From Candidatus Thiodiazotropha sp. (ex Monitilora ramsayi) (GTDB taxonomy: Bacteria; Pseudomonadota; Gammaproteobacteria; Chromatiales; Chromatiaceae): a stretch of DNA of 64,000 nucleotides. Location: contig JAHXIO010000004.1 in assembly GCA_025655595.1 (NCBI GenBank), positions 1-64,000 on the forward strand, read 5' to 3'. Of the stretch, positions 52,818 through 63,315 are shown one piece after another. Each line of letters begins with the position of its first letter. Position 1 is the stretch's first letter. Position numbers and translations under genes: made by a program. The notes below the pieces were generated by a model. The model saw nothing but the letters and a program-made list of their open reading frames with translations, did no database searches and was not told the DNA's origin.

Positions 52818-53608
52818 TCTGGCATCAATTCAACCCGGGCATTCGATCCCCAGAGCCGGTCAAGCAGTTGCCGCATTTCTCCTAGCGGTCCGGTGCACCA
52901 GAACCGTTCCTCGCCCGGGGTTGAGGATTCATTTAACAATGATTCTTCTTCCAGCCGTCTGCGAAGCTGTGAGGCGACAGCCAGACCTGTATCGATGATA
53001 TTGATCTCATCTCCGACAACCTGCTGAATGCTTTCCCTCAGGAAAGGGTAGTGTGTGCAGCCCAACACCAGGGTGTCTATCTCTTTCGTCAGTATCGGAT
53101 CCAAGGTGTCACGAATCAGGTTCAGGGTACCGGCATCGTCTCCTCGGCCCTCCTCAATCCACTCAACCCATCCATGGCAGGGTTTGATAAAGAGCTCGGC
53201 ACCATTGGCGTGCCTTTCCAATAGAATCTTGAACTTTCCGCTGTCCAGTGTGCCTTCAGTCGCCAGGATGCCTATTTTGCCGTTGTTACTATGCAGCGTT
53301 GCCGGTTTCACGGCTGGTTCCATGCCAACTATCGGTATGGAAAGCTCCTCACGCAATAGCTGAACGGAAGCTGCAGTGGCGGTGTTGCAGGCAATGACTA
53401 GAGCCTTGGCTTTCTGTTCAATAAGAAAGTTGGCGATGAATCGTGAACGCTCCTGGATGAAGCGGTCACTTTTATTTCCGTATGGGATATAGTTGCGATC
53501 TGCAACATACATCAGATTCTCGTGTGGGAGTAAATCACGGATATGCCCGAAGACGGATAGACCGCCGACACCCGAATCGAAGATACCGATAGGAAAACTG
53601 TGTGACAT
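52814..53608 (-). CDS. murI: Glutamate racemase
   Basis: The 264-residue enzyme makes D-glutamate for peptidoglycan. The two catalytic cysteines are in IACNTATAA (about residue 75) and GCTHYPFL (about 185). The N-terminus has IGIFDSGVGGLSV. It is convergent with ubiT and follows the kinase cassette on the same strand by 22 bases. Confidence 0.95.
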   Translation of the reverse strand: MSHSFPIGIFDSGVGGLSVFGHIRDLLPHENLMYVADRNYIPYGNKSDRFIQERSRFIANFLIEQKAKALVIACNTATAASVQLLREELSIPIVGMEPAVKPATLHSNNGKIGILATEGTLDSGKFKILLERHANGAELFIKPCHGWVEWIEEGRGDDAGTLNLIRDTLDPILTKEIDTLVLGCTHYPFLRESIQQVVGDEINIIDTGLAVASQLRRRLEEESLLNESSTPGEERFWCTGPLGEMRQLLDRLWGSNARVELMPD

Positions 53609-53630
53609 TAAAGTGAAATGTGGTTGTAAG

Positions 53631-56363
53631 TTACTTCATCAATCGATCAATTTCATATTCCAGTTTTTCCAGATTATTTTTTAGCTGATCATTTGACTCA
53701 TTTCTACATGCGTCCTGAACCTGTTGTACAGTGTAGTCAAGCGCTGGTACCCCGCAGGATGTCGTCGAACCGTGGAGTTTATGACATATTTCCCGTAAAG
53801 TCGCCCAATCATTTTTGGCATGGCTGTCTTGCATATTTGCATATGTCCTCGGCAGTTCCTTTAGGAGTTGTTTGAACATTTCCTCAGCCAGTCTTCTGTC
53901 ACCTCCAGTTACTGACAGGGCTTTGTCGATATCTCGGACTGGTAGGGATTCAGTAGCGATCAGTGACTTCTGATAGCAATGCTTAAAATTATCGAATGAT
54001 GTCGATGGCGTTTTATGTTCAGCAAGAACAGCCTCTATTGATTGCCACATTTGTAGTTCTTCTATGGGCTTCAACAGGTATCCATCCATTTTAGATTCTT
54101 TGATTTGGAGTCTGGTTGATGGGACGGCATCAGCAGTCAAGGCGATAATCGGTATGTGCTTACCTTCAGTCTCTCTTTCGCGAATTTTGACTGCTGCGGA
54201 TGTGCCCTTCAAGCCAGGCATATGAATATCCATAATAATGAGATCGAAATCCGATGCTGTAGATAATGCTACAGCTTCTAATCCATCTCCGGCTTCCGTA
54301 ACGATCGCTCCTCTCTCTCGCATGAGAGTGCTTATGAGTTTGAGATTGATTTCATTATCGTCGACCACTAGCACTTTTCTATTCTGAATAATGTGTGGAA
54401 GTTGGTTTGTGGTATGGATGGCCTGTAATGTCTGAGATGTAGAACTAATCGAGAAAATTTCTGAAAGCGTCTGTTTCAGTGTTGCGGTAGTAATCGGTTT
54501 AGGTAAGTACCAGTCGCCGCTTAAAGATTGATATTGGTCTATTATGGTTTTCTCAGTAGCGCTCATTAAGATTAAGCATGGAACCCAGCAGTTATTTCTA
54601 AGGCGATTGATCTGCTCTTGTGCAAAGCCGGATCTGATTTCGTCGTGTCCGAAGCCAAGTATTATCAGGTCAGATGACGGTGAGTGAGTGACTGGGAACT
54701 GAGAGATATCAACCTTTATTCCCATCTGCTCAAGGCGATGTTGAACGGAGAGTCGGGATAACTTGATATTGTCCGCAAGAGTGACGCATTTACCCTGGAA
54801 GGGAAATTTGTTCGATGTCGGCATCGACCCGGTTCGATCGGGTGTGATAAGCGGTATTTCTACGATGAAACTGGATCCAGTACCAAGGGTGCTTATTAAT
54901 TTGATATCACCTCCCATAGATTGAGCGAGTTTTTTACAAATACTAAGTCCGAGGCCAGTCCCGCCATATGTACGGCTGGTTGATGAATCGGCTTGCTGAA
55001 AAGACTCGAAAAGAGTTGCCTGGACTTTCTTGCTGATTCCGATTCCAGTATCACTGACGCTGAATTTTAAGATTTGCTTGCCTTTGAAGTCTTCATCGAT
55101 AAGGACTCGTATTATTACTTCTCCCTGATGAGTGAATTTGATTGCATTGTTAACAAGATTAACGAGAATTTGGCGGATCCGGGTTTTATCTCCTGTGAGT
55201 GTGTCGGGAACATCGGAGTAGATCAGGAGAATGAGCTCTATCTTTTTGTCATGTGCCGTGGGAGAGAGTAGGGCTATGGGTTCTTCGAAACACTCTGTGA
55301 CATCAAACGGTGCAGTTTCCGGTTCTAACTTGCCATACTCCAATTTTGAGTAGTCGAGAATTTCATTGATTATTTCAAGCAGATTCGAAGCGGATTTCGA
55401 GATTGTGGTGACCAGATCGGCCTGTTTCTGTGTAAGATCTGTTTTTAAGAGCAGGTTGGTGAAACCTATGACTCCATTCATGGGGGTGCGAATTTCATGG
55501 CTCATGTTGGCCAGGAATTCTGTTTTTGCCTGACTTGCCAGCTGTGCGCGCTTTTTAGCAAGATCGAGTTCGACGTTTTGTACTTCAATGGCCTCCATGG
55601 TTTGGGTGAGGTCGCTTGTGGCCTGGTCTATTTGTTGCTGCATGTTTTCATGTGAATGATAGATTTCATCAGCCATCGTGTTGAAACCTTCCTCTAAGCT
55701 TCTTATCTCACCTGTTGAAGATTCCGGAACGCGAACAGAGAAGTCTCCATCCCTCATTCTGTTGACCGCTTGAGTTAAACGTGTGATAGGACGGATGATT
55801 CCAGTGCTGAGCGCAAGGGTGAAAATAGTGGTAATGAGTAAGCCGAGAATCAGCAGTAATAGAGTGTTTCGAATTATATTTCGACGGTTGATGTTGAGCC
55901 TTGTTTTGCTCATATAAACTGTGACCGTCCCCATATTTTCAGACTTCAGCTGACTGAAATCTGGCTGCTGCTCAGGGTAGTCGGTTACCTGGATGTCTTC
56001 GATATTGTATACGGCAGGGGCTGAGAATTCTGCAATCTCCGTCTGCCGTTCAGGGCCGGTTTTCCTGATGTGCGTGAGTATATTGCCGTTGCTGTCATGT
56101 ACTTTGATGCCGAATACATCCTGTTGAAGAAAGATAGGCTTGAGGCTGGAATCCAAAATCGTTTTGTCGCGTGTAAATAACCCGTAAACACTTATAGCTG
56201 CAGATTCACTGGCAATAGAGTGTCCAAGCTCATTAAATGATTCGGACAGTCTAATAAGCTGAGAACTTATGAGGTATGTTGTCAGTGCTGCTGCAAGCAG
56301 GAAGGCAGGCAGAATTCCAATCAGAAGCGCCTGGGTTCTCAGTGTGCTTGTATGTCGCTTCAC
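53631..56363 (-). CDS. BarA/GacS-like hybrid sensor histidine kinase
   Basis: The 910-residue protein has two membrane helices (about 12-33 and 166-188) around a periplasmic domain, then HAMP (about 190-240), HisKA with [16 protein letters not shown] near 290, and an HATPase ([27 protein letters not shown]). A pseudo-receiver follows (about 520-630), then a receiver with IIMDIHMPG near 712, and an Hpt domain with [12 protein letters not shown] near 862. Domain order and the [20 protein letters not shown] segment match BarA/GacS, regulator of the CsrA small-RNA network. Its four-base overlap with a binding-protein gene is unlike the usual stand-alone barA, so a paralogue with a specific ligand is possible. 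Confidence 0.88.
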   Translation of the reverse strand: MKRHTSTLRTQALLIGILPAFLLAAALTTYLISSQLIRLSESFNELGHSIASESAAISVYGLFTRDKTILDSSLKPIFLQQDVFGIKVHDSNGNILTHIRKTGPERQTEIAEFSAPAVYNIEDIQVTDYPEQQPDFSQLKSENMGTVTVYMSKTRLNINRRNIIRNTLLLLILGLLITTIFTLALSTGIIRPITRLTQAVNRMRDGDFSVRVPESSTGEIRSLEEGFNTMADEIYHSHENMQQQIDQATSDLTQTMEAIEVQNVELDLAKKRAQLASQAKTEFLANMSHEIRTPMNGVIGFTNLLLKTDLTQKQADLVTTISKSASNLLEIINEILDYSKLEYGKLEPETAPFDVTECFEEPIALLSPTAHDKKIELILLIYSDVPDTLTGDKTRIRQILVNLVNNAIKFTHQGEVIIRVLIDEDFKGKQILKFSVSDTGIGISKKVQATLFESFQQADSSTSRTYGGTGLGLSICKKLAQSMGGDIKLISTLGTGSSFIVEIPLITPDRTGSMPTSNKFPFQGKCVTLADNIKLSRLSVQHRLEQMGIKVDISQFPVTHSPSSDLIILGFGHDEIRSGFAQEQINRLRNNCWVPCLILMSATEKTIIDQYQSLSGDWYLPKPITTATLKQTLSEIFSISSTSQTLQAIHTTNQLPHIIQNRKVLVVDDNEINLKLISTLMRERGAIVTEAGDGLEAVALSTASDFDLIIMDIHMPGLKGTSAAVKIRERETEGKHIPIIALTADAVPSTRLQIKESKMDGYLLKPIEELQMWQSIEAVLAEHKTPSTSFDNFKHCYQKSLIATESLPVRDIDKALSVTGGDRRLAEEMFKQLLKELPRTYANMQDSHAKNDWATLREICHKLHGSTTSCGVPALDYTVQQVQDACRNESNDQLKNNLEKLEYEIDRLMK

Positions 56364-57337
56364 TTGACTAACTCCGAATCTATCAGTTTCATTACCTCGT
56401 TAGTGGGTGGTAATTTTATGCCGAGAGAGCGGGCGACCTCTGTATTTATTGAGATGGAAAAGTATTTGGCAGCATTCTGCTGAGAGGGTATTGCGTTACT
56501 ATTAAATACATTCAGTGCGGCTTCTGCGGCTTCCTGGGCAATATTATCCAGCGAGGTGAATACACCAGCCACTGCTCCTGCTTTGACATAAGCAGAAGAG
56601 AAGCCTATCACTGGGATTTTGTTTCTGTATGATGTTGTAAGAATATTCGAGATCGTTTTGCTGTTATGGATTCTGGAGTCAGGTATGGCTAACAGTACGT
56701 CGATTTCACCCAGTAGTCTGCTTAAGGATTTTCCTATATTTCCACTTTTCACGAGTGCGATATTCAATGTAAGGCCGAGTGTCTTGGCTTCATGGGTGAG
56801 TGAGTCGATAGAAGATTTATTGGATTCGTGAATAAGTATTCCTACCCTAGTGGCTCTTGGTATGGTGGCACTTATGAGCTGAAAATAACGAGAGAAAGGT
56901 TGGTCTATATAGATATCGACAGACTTATGATCCAAGTTGGTTTGTTGTTTAATAGTGGAATTCTGTCGCGGTAACATTGCATGAATAACAGACTGGTAGT
57001 CAGCGAGTGTCTTGGGTAACACTGCGGCTCGTGTGCCATATGTTAGGATCAAGCGAGCATCGATCTGCCTGTTTGATTGGTCAGATATCAAGGCTTTCTT
57101 GAATTGAGTGTCCTTGCACGTATGATGTGAGCAATTTTTCTCAAAAAACTCAATGGTCAGTTCTGCGGCCTTATGATAAACGGCGCTGTCACCACTAAGA
57201 AGTAGAAGAGTATTATTATTGCCAGCTGGCAAGCCGGTAGGCAGTATCAAGAATATAAGGTAAAGCCAGGCCCTGTATCGAAACGCAATGTGCGACGATA
57301 GTATTGCTATCCTTGTTGATAAGCGCTCGGTCAGCAA
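56360..57337 (-). CDS. ABC-type substrate-binding protein (PF04392-like), sensor partner
   Basis: The 325-residue exported protein has an N-terminal hydrophobic segment (about 24-38) and a type I periplasmic-binding fold of the PF04392 kind: [52 protein letters not shown]. No ABC permease or ATPase is near. It overlaps the BarA-like kinase by four bases, so it probably presents a ligand to that kinase. The TTG start at 57337 is uncertain: no in-frame ATG exists near the N-terminus. Confidence 0.75.
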   Translation of the reverse strand: MLTERLSTRIAILSSHIAFRYRAWLYLIFLILPTGLPAGNNNTLLLLSGDSAVYHKAAELTIEFFEKNCSHHTCKDTQFKKALISDQSNRQIDARLILTYGTRAAVLPKTLADYQSVIHAMLPRQNSTIKQQTNLDHKSVDIYIDQPFSRYFQLISATIPRATRVGILIHESNKSSIDSLTHEAKTLGLTLNIALVKSGNIGKSLSRLLGEIDVLLAIPDSRIHNSKTISNILTTSYRNKIPVIGFSSAYVKAGAVAGVFTSLDNIAQEAAEAALNVFNSNAIPSQQNAAKYFSISINTEVARSLGIKLPPTNEVMKLIDSELVK

Positions 57338-57391
57338 TCCTTGATACCTTATGGTTAGAGTGATAGTGGGTTATGTCGTTTATTTATAAGG

Positions 57392-59560
57392 TTAAAATTC
57401 CACTTCAAGTTGTAGGTAAGCTTTTCTCTCCCAGGCATTGATATAGGGTTCTGTGTTAAAAAAATCGAAACTGTCGTTGTTGATGTTTTGTACCAGTAAG
57501 GATATTTCTGCGTCCGACCTGAAGAGGTTAAAAGCTTTAGCCAATCGGACGTCCAATCGTTTGAACTCTGGTATATTGTCGCCTTCGCCATACCAGCGTA
57601 TTTGGTCTGTATAGTAGTAGACAGCGCTAAGCTGAAAGCCGGAAGCAAAGCGGTGGCTGCCTAGTAGACTGAATGTATGAGAAGGAACGCGTGTGTTTAG
57701 GTCTGTGTCAAAAGATGTTACACCTTCTTTCGTCAGGGCAATCTCTCTGCCCTCAGTATTCAGATAGCTATACCCGAGAAATAACAAGTCCCTATGTGAT
57801 GGCTTGAAATTCATACCGATTTCGATACCTTCAATATCTGCTTGTCCATCATTAATGTAGTTAAATGCACCTCTATGAATAAGTAAATTGAAATTGTCTA
57901 TTACGGTAGTATCGGAAAGTCCTCTGTCAGGATCGGGAAAATCGAAATCCCTGTAATGTGTGATTATATTACGATACCTCTCCTTGAAGAGTTTGGCGTC
58001 GAATGTGAAACCCACCTCATTCAGATTGGCGTGGTACCCAATTTCCAGGCTGTTTAAGACCTGTGGGTCAAGGTCCTGCTGTGTCTTTGTCCAGGTATTG
58101 ATATCGTTTAGGGGTTCATCCATGAAGATGACGAAGTTGACGAATTCTTCAAACAGGGTAGGCATTCTGTAGGCACGCGAAGTGTTAAATCTAACTGTAT
58201 TTCGCCGGTCAATATGAAAATTCACTGCGCCGCGATATGAGAATAGTGGTGCCTCACCCTCGAAATCCTCCAGCATGCCGCCGACATTAAAAACAGTATT
58301 TTCATTAGCGTAATATTCGCCATTGGCGAAAATTCTGGCTTGATCCCTGGTGATGGATTCGCTCTGGTGGAAAATCTGAATGCTGTTTGCCTCGTCTCTG
58401 CGAAGACCGGCACCCCAAGCGAAACGGAAATTATCCGTGGGTTTTAAAGTCTGTTCGAACTCAAGGTCGTAGCGGTGAGATTCCAGGCCAAGCCATGAGA
58501 TGATAAAACGTCCATTGTTGATATTGAGAGTATTAAGAAAGTCGGAAAAATTGGCGGCACCCATCTGAGTGGCAAAAAAATCCAGCCTTAAAGGCTCAGG
58601 TATCGCCTGTAACTCATCCAGAGCCAGGACCATGTCAGAAAGGACGGGTGATTCATATGTGTCATCGATTTTCAGATGGTTGTGATAGAACTGTAGTTGA
58701 TAACGATTGGTATCACTTTCCTCGTGGAACCAGTTGATTTGCTGAAAATCATGTCTGTTGTCAAGTTCCCGGACCTGCAGCAATACATCCGAAAAACCCT
58801 CCTCGTAGGCGCCCCGGCTGCTGCCGAGAATGACTTGTAATTGATCCGAGTGGCTGAGTTGCTTGTCTCCGTGAAAATATAACCATTTGGAATCGTAACT
58901 GTCATCGCGATCATCGAATCCATCTCCCTCATCATATGCGGCGGATATCTTGTAACTGAAGTCAGTCAACTGACCGGCATGTCTGCCGTATACTTTCTTT
59001 TTTCCCCCTTCACCCACCGTGGTGATGATCTTGCTGCCGTAGGCATCTGCGGGATGATCCGTAATGATGTTAATGACACCGGCATAGGAGTTTGAGCCGT
59101 ATGCGGTGGCATTAGGTCCGCGGATGACTTCAATACGATTGATGTCATCCATGTCAATTGGCATATCCGGCCATGAAACGCCGCCGTAGCCAGGATCATA
59201 AATCGAGCGGCCGTCGATCAGTACCTGCATGTCTCTTGCGTATTGATCAACAAGTCCGTGATATGACGCTGTCGCCCTCGGTCCCGCATAGAAGCCGACA
59301 GTAAATCCGGGGACAAGCCTCAACACGTCTGGTATCGACATAGCGCCGCTCGCATCGATCATCGCCTTATCGATGATAGTTACAGCGGCCGGTATATCGG
59401 CTAAAGGTTGAGCAAGTCGTGTAGCGGCCAGTGCCACAGGGAGGTCTTGGAAGAAATAGTCCTCAGATACCGGGAGTTCTTCGGCGAGCACAGGAATAGA
59501 CAAGAGAAGTAAAGCTACCCTGGTCAGGCGTTTCGTAGTCAACATTTTTGCATGATGCAT
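57392..59560 (-). CDS. TonB-dependent outer-membrane receptor
   Basis: The 722-residue protein has a signal peptide (about 6-25, IPVLAEE), a plug domain (TIIDKAMIDASGAMSIPDVLR, IEVIRGPNATAYGSNSYAG) and a long beta-barrel ending in Phe (LQLEVEF), as required for outer-membrane insertion. The ligand is unknown; siderophore, cobalamin or oligosaccharide cannot be separated. It lies directly upstream of the binding protein and BarA-like kinase on the same strand (54-base gap). The start is uncertain; 59560 has GAGTGG 9 bases upstream. Confidence 0.88.
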   Translation of the reverse strand: MHHAKMLTTKRLTRVALLLLSIPVLAEELPVSEDYFFQDLPVALAATRLAQPLADIPAAVTIIDKAMIDASGAMSIPDVLRLVPGFTVGFYAGPRATASYHGLVDQYARDMQVLIDGRSIYDPGYGGVSWPDMPIDMDDINRIEVIRGPNATAYGSNSYAGVINIITDHPADAYGSKIITTVGEGGKKKVYGRHAGQLTDFSYKISAAYDEGDGFDDRDDSYDSKWLYFHGDKQLSHSDQLQVILGSSRGAYEEGFSDVLLQVRELDNRHDFQQINWFHEESDTNRYQLQFYHNHLKIDDTYESPVLSDMVLALDELQAIPEPLRLDFFATQMGAANFSDFLNTLNINNGRFIISWLGLESHRYDLEFEQTLKPTDNFRFAWGAGLRRDEANSIQIFHQSESITRDQARIFANGEYYANENTVFNVGGMLEDFEGEAPLFSYRGAVNFHIDRRNTVRFNTSRAYRMPTLFEEFVNFVIFMDEPLNDINTWTKTQQDLDPQVLNSLEIGYHANLNEVGFTFDAKLFKERYRNIITHYRDFDFPDPDRGLSDTTVIDNFNLLIHRGAFNYINDGQADIEGIEIGMNFKPSHRDLLFLGYSYLNTEGREIALTKEGVTSFDTDLNTRVPSHTFSLLGSHRFASGFQLSAVYYYTDQIRWYGEGDNIPEFKRLDVRLAKAFNLFRSDAEISLLVQNINNDSFDFFNTEPYINAWERKAYLQLEVEF

Positions 59561-59779
59561 ATATACCATCCACTCATTTAGCCATTGAGCAAGGCAGCAT
59601 GTAAGGAACTGAATGTGTTGGTATTTCTTAGAATAACCGCAAACAGGTGGCAACTGCCAGTTGTAGTTGCCCTATTTCGGTGGCTTGGGATAGCCCCTTT
59701 TTTGCGGCTTGAGTGACAAGTTGAGAGCAACGGTCTCGACGGGGAAATATTGCCAATTTTCCTCTACCAACCAGTAGCT

Positions 59780-60682
59780 TTATCGCTGGTCTGGAGGGAT
59801 TTGCGACAATCCGGATTCGCCATGCCAGTAGCCGTTGCAAAAACCGAGGGGTGCGAGTGGCTCGACATCCGGAATAGTCTCTCCGCGGAGGGATCTAGCG
59901 AAAGCATCGGCTATTTTTTCGGTATGCCTGAATTGGGGGCTGATACGAAGATAATCAACACCGCTGAGTTGCAGTTCATCGATTTCACCCATCAGATTGC
60001 ACGTTTGTGCCGAAACCGTCTGAATGCCATTCAGTGCCAGGAACGGCTGCTTCTCCTGAGTCGACATCAAACGCCCATCAGGATAGTCGAGGCACTTATA
60101 TTGACAGTCATCCTTCGGCAGATTGTGTGATCTTGCTGTAAAGCAGCGGGCGGATAGGGTCAAAGGCATCCGGCCGTAGGCGAAAATTTCTGTTTCAATG
60201 CCATCGGGTAGATCGTTAACAATCTGTTTTAAAGTGGTTTTCGAGAGCTCGACAGGCAATACCCAGCGTTTGAGCCCCTGTCGGATCAGTACTTTCAACG
60301 TCTCCACGTTATAGATATTCACGGTTGGGCCCGTTGTGAAAGGCACCTTTTGGCGGCTTAATAGCTGTACTGCAGCCATATCGTTGGCCTCAACCAGAAA
60401 CTCTCCGTTTTCACAGATCCTGCGCATTGTTTTCAGTTCTGATTCAGCCTCTAGCAGGGAGAGCGTCGAAAGTACAATCTCTTTCCCAGTGTTCCGACTC
60501 AACTCTCTGGCAAGATCGATCCACTCTCCGGTGCGCAGACTGCGGCGTTTGGAGCAGACGGTCTCTCCCAGATAGATAGTGTCGACAGGCATTTCTGCCG
60601 CCTGCCGATAGAATTCATATATATCGTCTCGCGACCAGTAATAAAGTACGGGACCGAGAGTGAGCTTGGGTATCTGTTTCAT
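59780..60682 (-). CDS. ubiV: UbiV, peptidase U32-like Fe-S protein for O2-independent ubiquinone synthesis
   Basis: The 300-residue protein belongs to the U32 group. Its cysteines in ETVCSKRR, SARCFTARSHN, KDDC and QYKC have C-x12-C-x3-C spacing identical to E. coli UbiV (Cys180, 193, 197, with Cys39 upstream), which binds [4Fe-4S]. With UbiU it hydroxylates ubiquinone precursors without oxygen. Its ATG at 60682 lies two bases after the ubiU stop, a tight coupling. Confidence 0.93.
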   Translation of the reverse strand: MKQIPKLTLGPVLYYWSRDDIYEFYRQAAEMPVDTIYLGETVCSKRRSLRTGEWIDLARELSRNTGKEIVLSTLSLLEAESELKTMRRICENGEFLVEANDMAAVQLLSRQKVPFTTGPTVNIYNVETLKVLIRQGLKRWVLPVELSKTTLKQIVNDLPDGIETEIFAYGRMPLTLSARCFTARSHNLPKDDCQYKCLDYPDGRLMSTQEKQPFLALNGIQTVSAQTCNLMGEIDELQLSGVDYLRISPQFRHTEKIADAFARSLRGETIPDVEPLAPLGFCNGYWHGESGLSQIPPDQR

Positions 60683-60684
60683 GA

Positions 60685-61680
60685 CTACTGCCAGGGTCGA
60701 TAGTAAGGCCCTAAAGTGGTGGTTGCGCCTTCTGAAACCTGATTCAAGGCACGGTTCCATTCCGCCTTTGGGCTGAAGTTGTCAGGATCGCTCAGGCTGG
60801 CGTCGATCGCCTCGCGCCAGACTTTGGCCACCATACCCACATAGGCCGGTGTTCGTTGGCGTCCTTCGATCTTGATCGCCTTGATGCCGGCCTGATGCAG
60901 TTGGGGCAGCAACGCAAGCGTGTTGAGGGAGGTGGGCTCCTCGATGGCATAGAAGGTCTCATCACCCACTGCAAATCGGCCCTTGCATATCGTTGGATAG
61001 CCCGCCTGCTCTCCCAGCTCGTAGCGGTCGGTTAACAATCCGCCCAATCTGGACTCAAGTCCCGAGGGGGTCTCTTTATACTCGACAAACTCCGCCGGGG
61101 AGCAGGCGCCGTAGGTGTTGGGTGATTGACCGGTCACGTAAGAGGAGAGAATACAGCGGCCCTCGACCATGACGCAGAGACTGCCGAAACCGAAAACCTC
61201 GATCTCGACGGGTGTGTTTTCAATTACATGGCTGACCTGACTGAGCGATAGCACCCGCGGCAAGACTGCCCGGCGGATACCAAAGTTATCGTAGTAAAAT
61301 TGCAGGGCCTCGTAGTTGGTGCCCGAAGCTTGCACTGATAGGTGCAACGGCAGATCGGGCCAGCGGCGGTGGGCATATTCGAGTATGCCGATATCAGCAC
61401 ATATCAGCGCATCCACAGAGAGATCGGCAGCAGTATCCACTGCTGCCTGCCAGCGTTGCCAACCTTCGGGCCTGGGGTAGGTGTTGATGGCCATGAAAAC
61501 CCGTTTACCCCGGTCGCGTGCATAAGTGATGCCTTCAGCGGCCCGTTTCTCATTAAAATTGAGACCGGGGAAGTGGCGCGCATTGGTATCGTTGCGCAGG
61601 CCGAAATAGATGGCATCGGCGCCATTATCCACGGCGGCTTTGAGAGAGGGCAGATTACCTGCGGGACATACCAGTTCCAT
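60685..61680 (-). CDS. ubiU: UbiU, peptidase U32-like Fe-S protein for O2-independent ubiquinone synthesis
   Basis: The 331-residue protein starts MELVCPAGNLPSLKAAVDNG, like E. coli UbiU. Cysteines in SLCVMVEGRC, NTYGAC and PTICKGRF are spaced 7, 17 and 39 residues apart, exactly as Cys169, 176, 193 and 232 of E. coli UbiU, the [4Fe-4S] ligands. Start 61680 agrees with that alignment; ATG 61692 would add four residues. It forms a complex with UbiV and depends on UbiT. Confidence 0.94.
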   Translation of the reverse strand: MELVCPAGNLPSLKAAVDNGADAIYFGLRNDTNARHFPGLNFNEKRAAEGITYARDRGKRVFMAINTYPRPEGWQRWQAAVDTAADLSVDALICADIGILEYAHRRWPDLPLHLSVQASGTNYEALQFYYDNFGIRRAVLPRVLSLSQVSHVIENTPVEIEVFGFGSLCVMVEGRCILSSYVTGQSPNTYGACSPAEFVEYKETPSGLESRLGGLLTDRYELGEQAGYPTICKGRFAVGDETFYAIEEPTSLNTLALLPQLHQAGIKAIKIEGRQRTPAYVGMVAKVWREAIDASLSDPDNFSPKAEWNRALNQVSEGATTTLGPYYRPWQ

Positions 61681-61704
61681 AGATCGACTCATCGATTGTT
61701 GATT

Positions 61705-62622
61705 TCATGCGACACGACGATGTGAAGTGTCACGCTGCTGTAGTGTTTGGGCGATGGCATTGAGCACTCGCCACTTCTCAGCGCACCAGCCCGGCGCAAG
61801 CAGAATTTCTCGGGATGCGGTACCTGTGAGCCGGTGCCAGATGACGGATGAAGGCGTTGCCTCAACCAAATCGGCAGCGATCTCCACATAGGTTGGGAGG
61901 GTGAGGGGCTGATACTCACCTTGCCGCCAGCTGTTGGCCAGTTGTGTGCCTTTGACCACATGCAGTGGATGCAGCTTCAGACCATCGGTCCCCAGGTCGA
62001 GGACTCGAGCCAGACTCTCATTGCAGTGGTGGCCGCTCTCGCCGGGCAAACCGGCAATCAGGTGGGTGCAAAGCTTCAGATTCCTCAGCCTGGCCCGTTT
62101 CACGGTATCTGCATACTCGGCAAAACCGTGTCCCCGGTTGACCCGTTCCAGGGTCTTGTCGAATGCGGACTGGAGACCAAGCTCCAGCCAGATCTCCATC
62201 CCCCGATCCTGATAACCGGCGAGCAGATCCAGGACCTCATCGGGTACACAGTCGGGTCGGGTGCCGATCGAGAGGCCGATGACGTCGGGCTCAGCCAGTG
62301 CGGCTTCATACTGTTGTGCCAGACGATCAATCTCTCCGTAGGTGTTGGTGTAGGCTTGAAAGTAGGCTAGGTACTTCCTGGCGCCGGTACGTTTCCGAAT
62401 CACCTGCCTGCCGGCTTCAATTTGTTCGGTGAGCGGAGGAGGCTGGCGTCCGTTTGGATTGAAAGAGACGTTATTGCAGAAAGTACAGCCGCCGATCCCT
62501 TTACTGCCGTCACGGTTCGGGCAGGTAAAGGCGGCATTCAATGCAATCTTATGCACACGCTCGCCATAGCGCTTGAGCAGATACTGCCCGAAAGTGGGAA
62601 CATGAGCTGCCAGCGTGGTCAT
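61705..62622 (-). CDS. Radical SAM protein, TIGR01212/YhcC family
   Basis: The 305-residue protein starts with the YhcC-type segment GQYLLKRYGERVHKIALNAAF. Its Cys set is TCPNRDGSKGIGGCTFCNN, a C-x11-C-x2-C variant of the usual spacing. It also has YFQAYTNTYG, GLSIGTRPDCVPDEVLDLL and ELGLQSAFDKTLERVNRGH, family signatures. Function is not established. I chose ATG 62622, which avoids overlap with the upstream gene. Confidence 0.88.
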   Translation of the reverse strand: MTTLAAHVPTFGQYLLKRYGERVHKIALNAAFTCPNRDGSKGIGGCTFCNNVSFNPNGRQPPPLTEQIEAGRQVIRKRTGARKYLAYFQAYTNTYGEIDRLAQQYEAALAEPDVIGLSIGTRPDCVPDEVLDLLAGYQDRGMEIWLELGLQSAFDKTLERVNRGHGFAEYADTVKRARLRNLKLCTHLIAGLPGESGHHCNESLARVLDLGTDGLKLHPLHVVKGTQLANSWRQGEYQPLTLPTYVEIAADLVEATPSSVIWHRLTGTASREILLAPGWCAEKWRVLNAIAQTLQQRDTSHRRVA

Positions 62623-62632
62623 TTGGAAATGC

Positions 62633-63304
62633 CTAGCCGACTTCGTCGAGTTTGCGACGGCGGAAGTTGACGCCATATGCCATGGCGATAGCCTCACAGG
62701 CCTCGATGTCGACACCTGAGAGGCCCTCGATGGCCGTTGCCGTTACGTCACCGATATGCTTGGGAGCCTCCCGCAGGAATTCCAGCATGGCCTCATAGGA
62801 ACCGGGCAGATTGGGTCGGCAGTGGAGGTCGTAGGTCTCCTGGTTCTGCGCATTCAGTGAAATCGAGATTGCATCCACGCACTCACCCAGTTCTTCCAGG
62901 GTATTGTGTTTGTGCACCAGGTTACTGAGGCCATCGGTATTGACGCGTACCCGACCGCCCCGGGCCTTTATGTCTCTCGCTACTTCCAACAAAACGTTTA
63001 ACCTCAGCGTGGGTTCGCCATAACCACAAAAAACCACCTCGCCGTACTTCGAAGGATCATCGATGGAGGCAATGATCTCATCTGCGTCTGGACGGTGATC
63101 GAATGTGAGGTCGTAGCCCTTGACCATCATGTCTCCATGGGTTTTTGGGCAGAAGGCACACTCCAATGTGCAACGGTCCGTGATACTGAGGTATAGATTA
63201 TTGTTGATTTTGTAGCAGACTTGCTGGGTCACAGGGTTACCTTGGTCGTTAATGATCCGACCAATCCTAGCGACTGGATGTCTCCAGACAATGACTTTGG
63301 TCAA
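62633..63304 (-). CDS. Radical SAM protein, TatD-family-associated type
   Basis: The 223-residue protein has the CxxxCxxC motif in DRCTLECAFCPK and a GYGEPTLR motif for SAM binding. YKINNNLYLSITDRC and NAQNQETYDLHCRP match the TatD-linked radical SAM family (TIGR04038-like, from memory). No tatD gene is in the window. The start is a TTG at 63304, since no ATG precedes the core; this is uncertain. Confidence 0.82.
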   Translation of the reverse strand: MTKVIVWRHPVARIGRIINDQGNPVTQQVCYKINNNLYLSITDRCTLECAFCPKTHGDMMVKGYDLTFDHRPDADEIIASIDDPSKYGEVVFCGYGEPTLRLNVLLEVARDIKARGGRVRVNTDGLSNLVHKHNTLEELGECVDAISISLNAQNQETYDLHCRPNLPGSYEAMLEFLREAPKHIGDVTATAIEGLSGVDIEACEAIAMAYGVNFRRRKLDEVG

Positions 63305-63315
63305 GTCGTCCCAAC

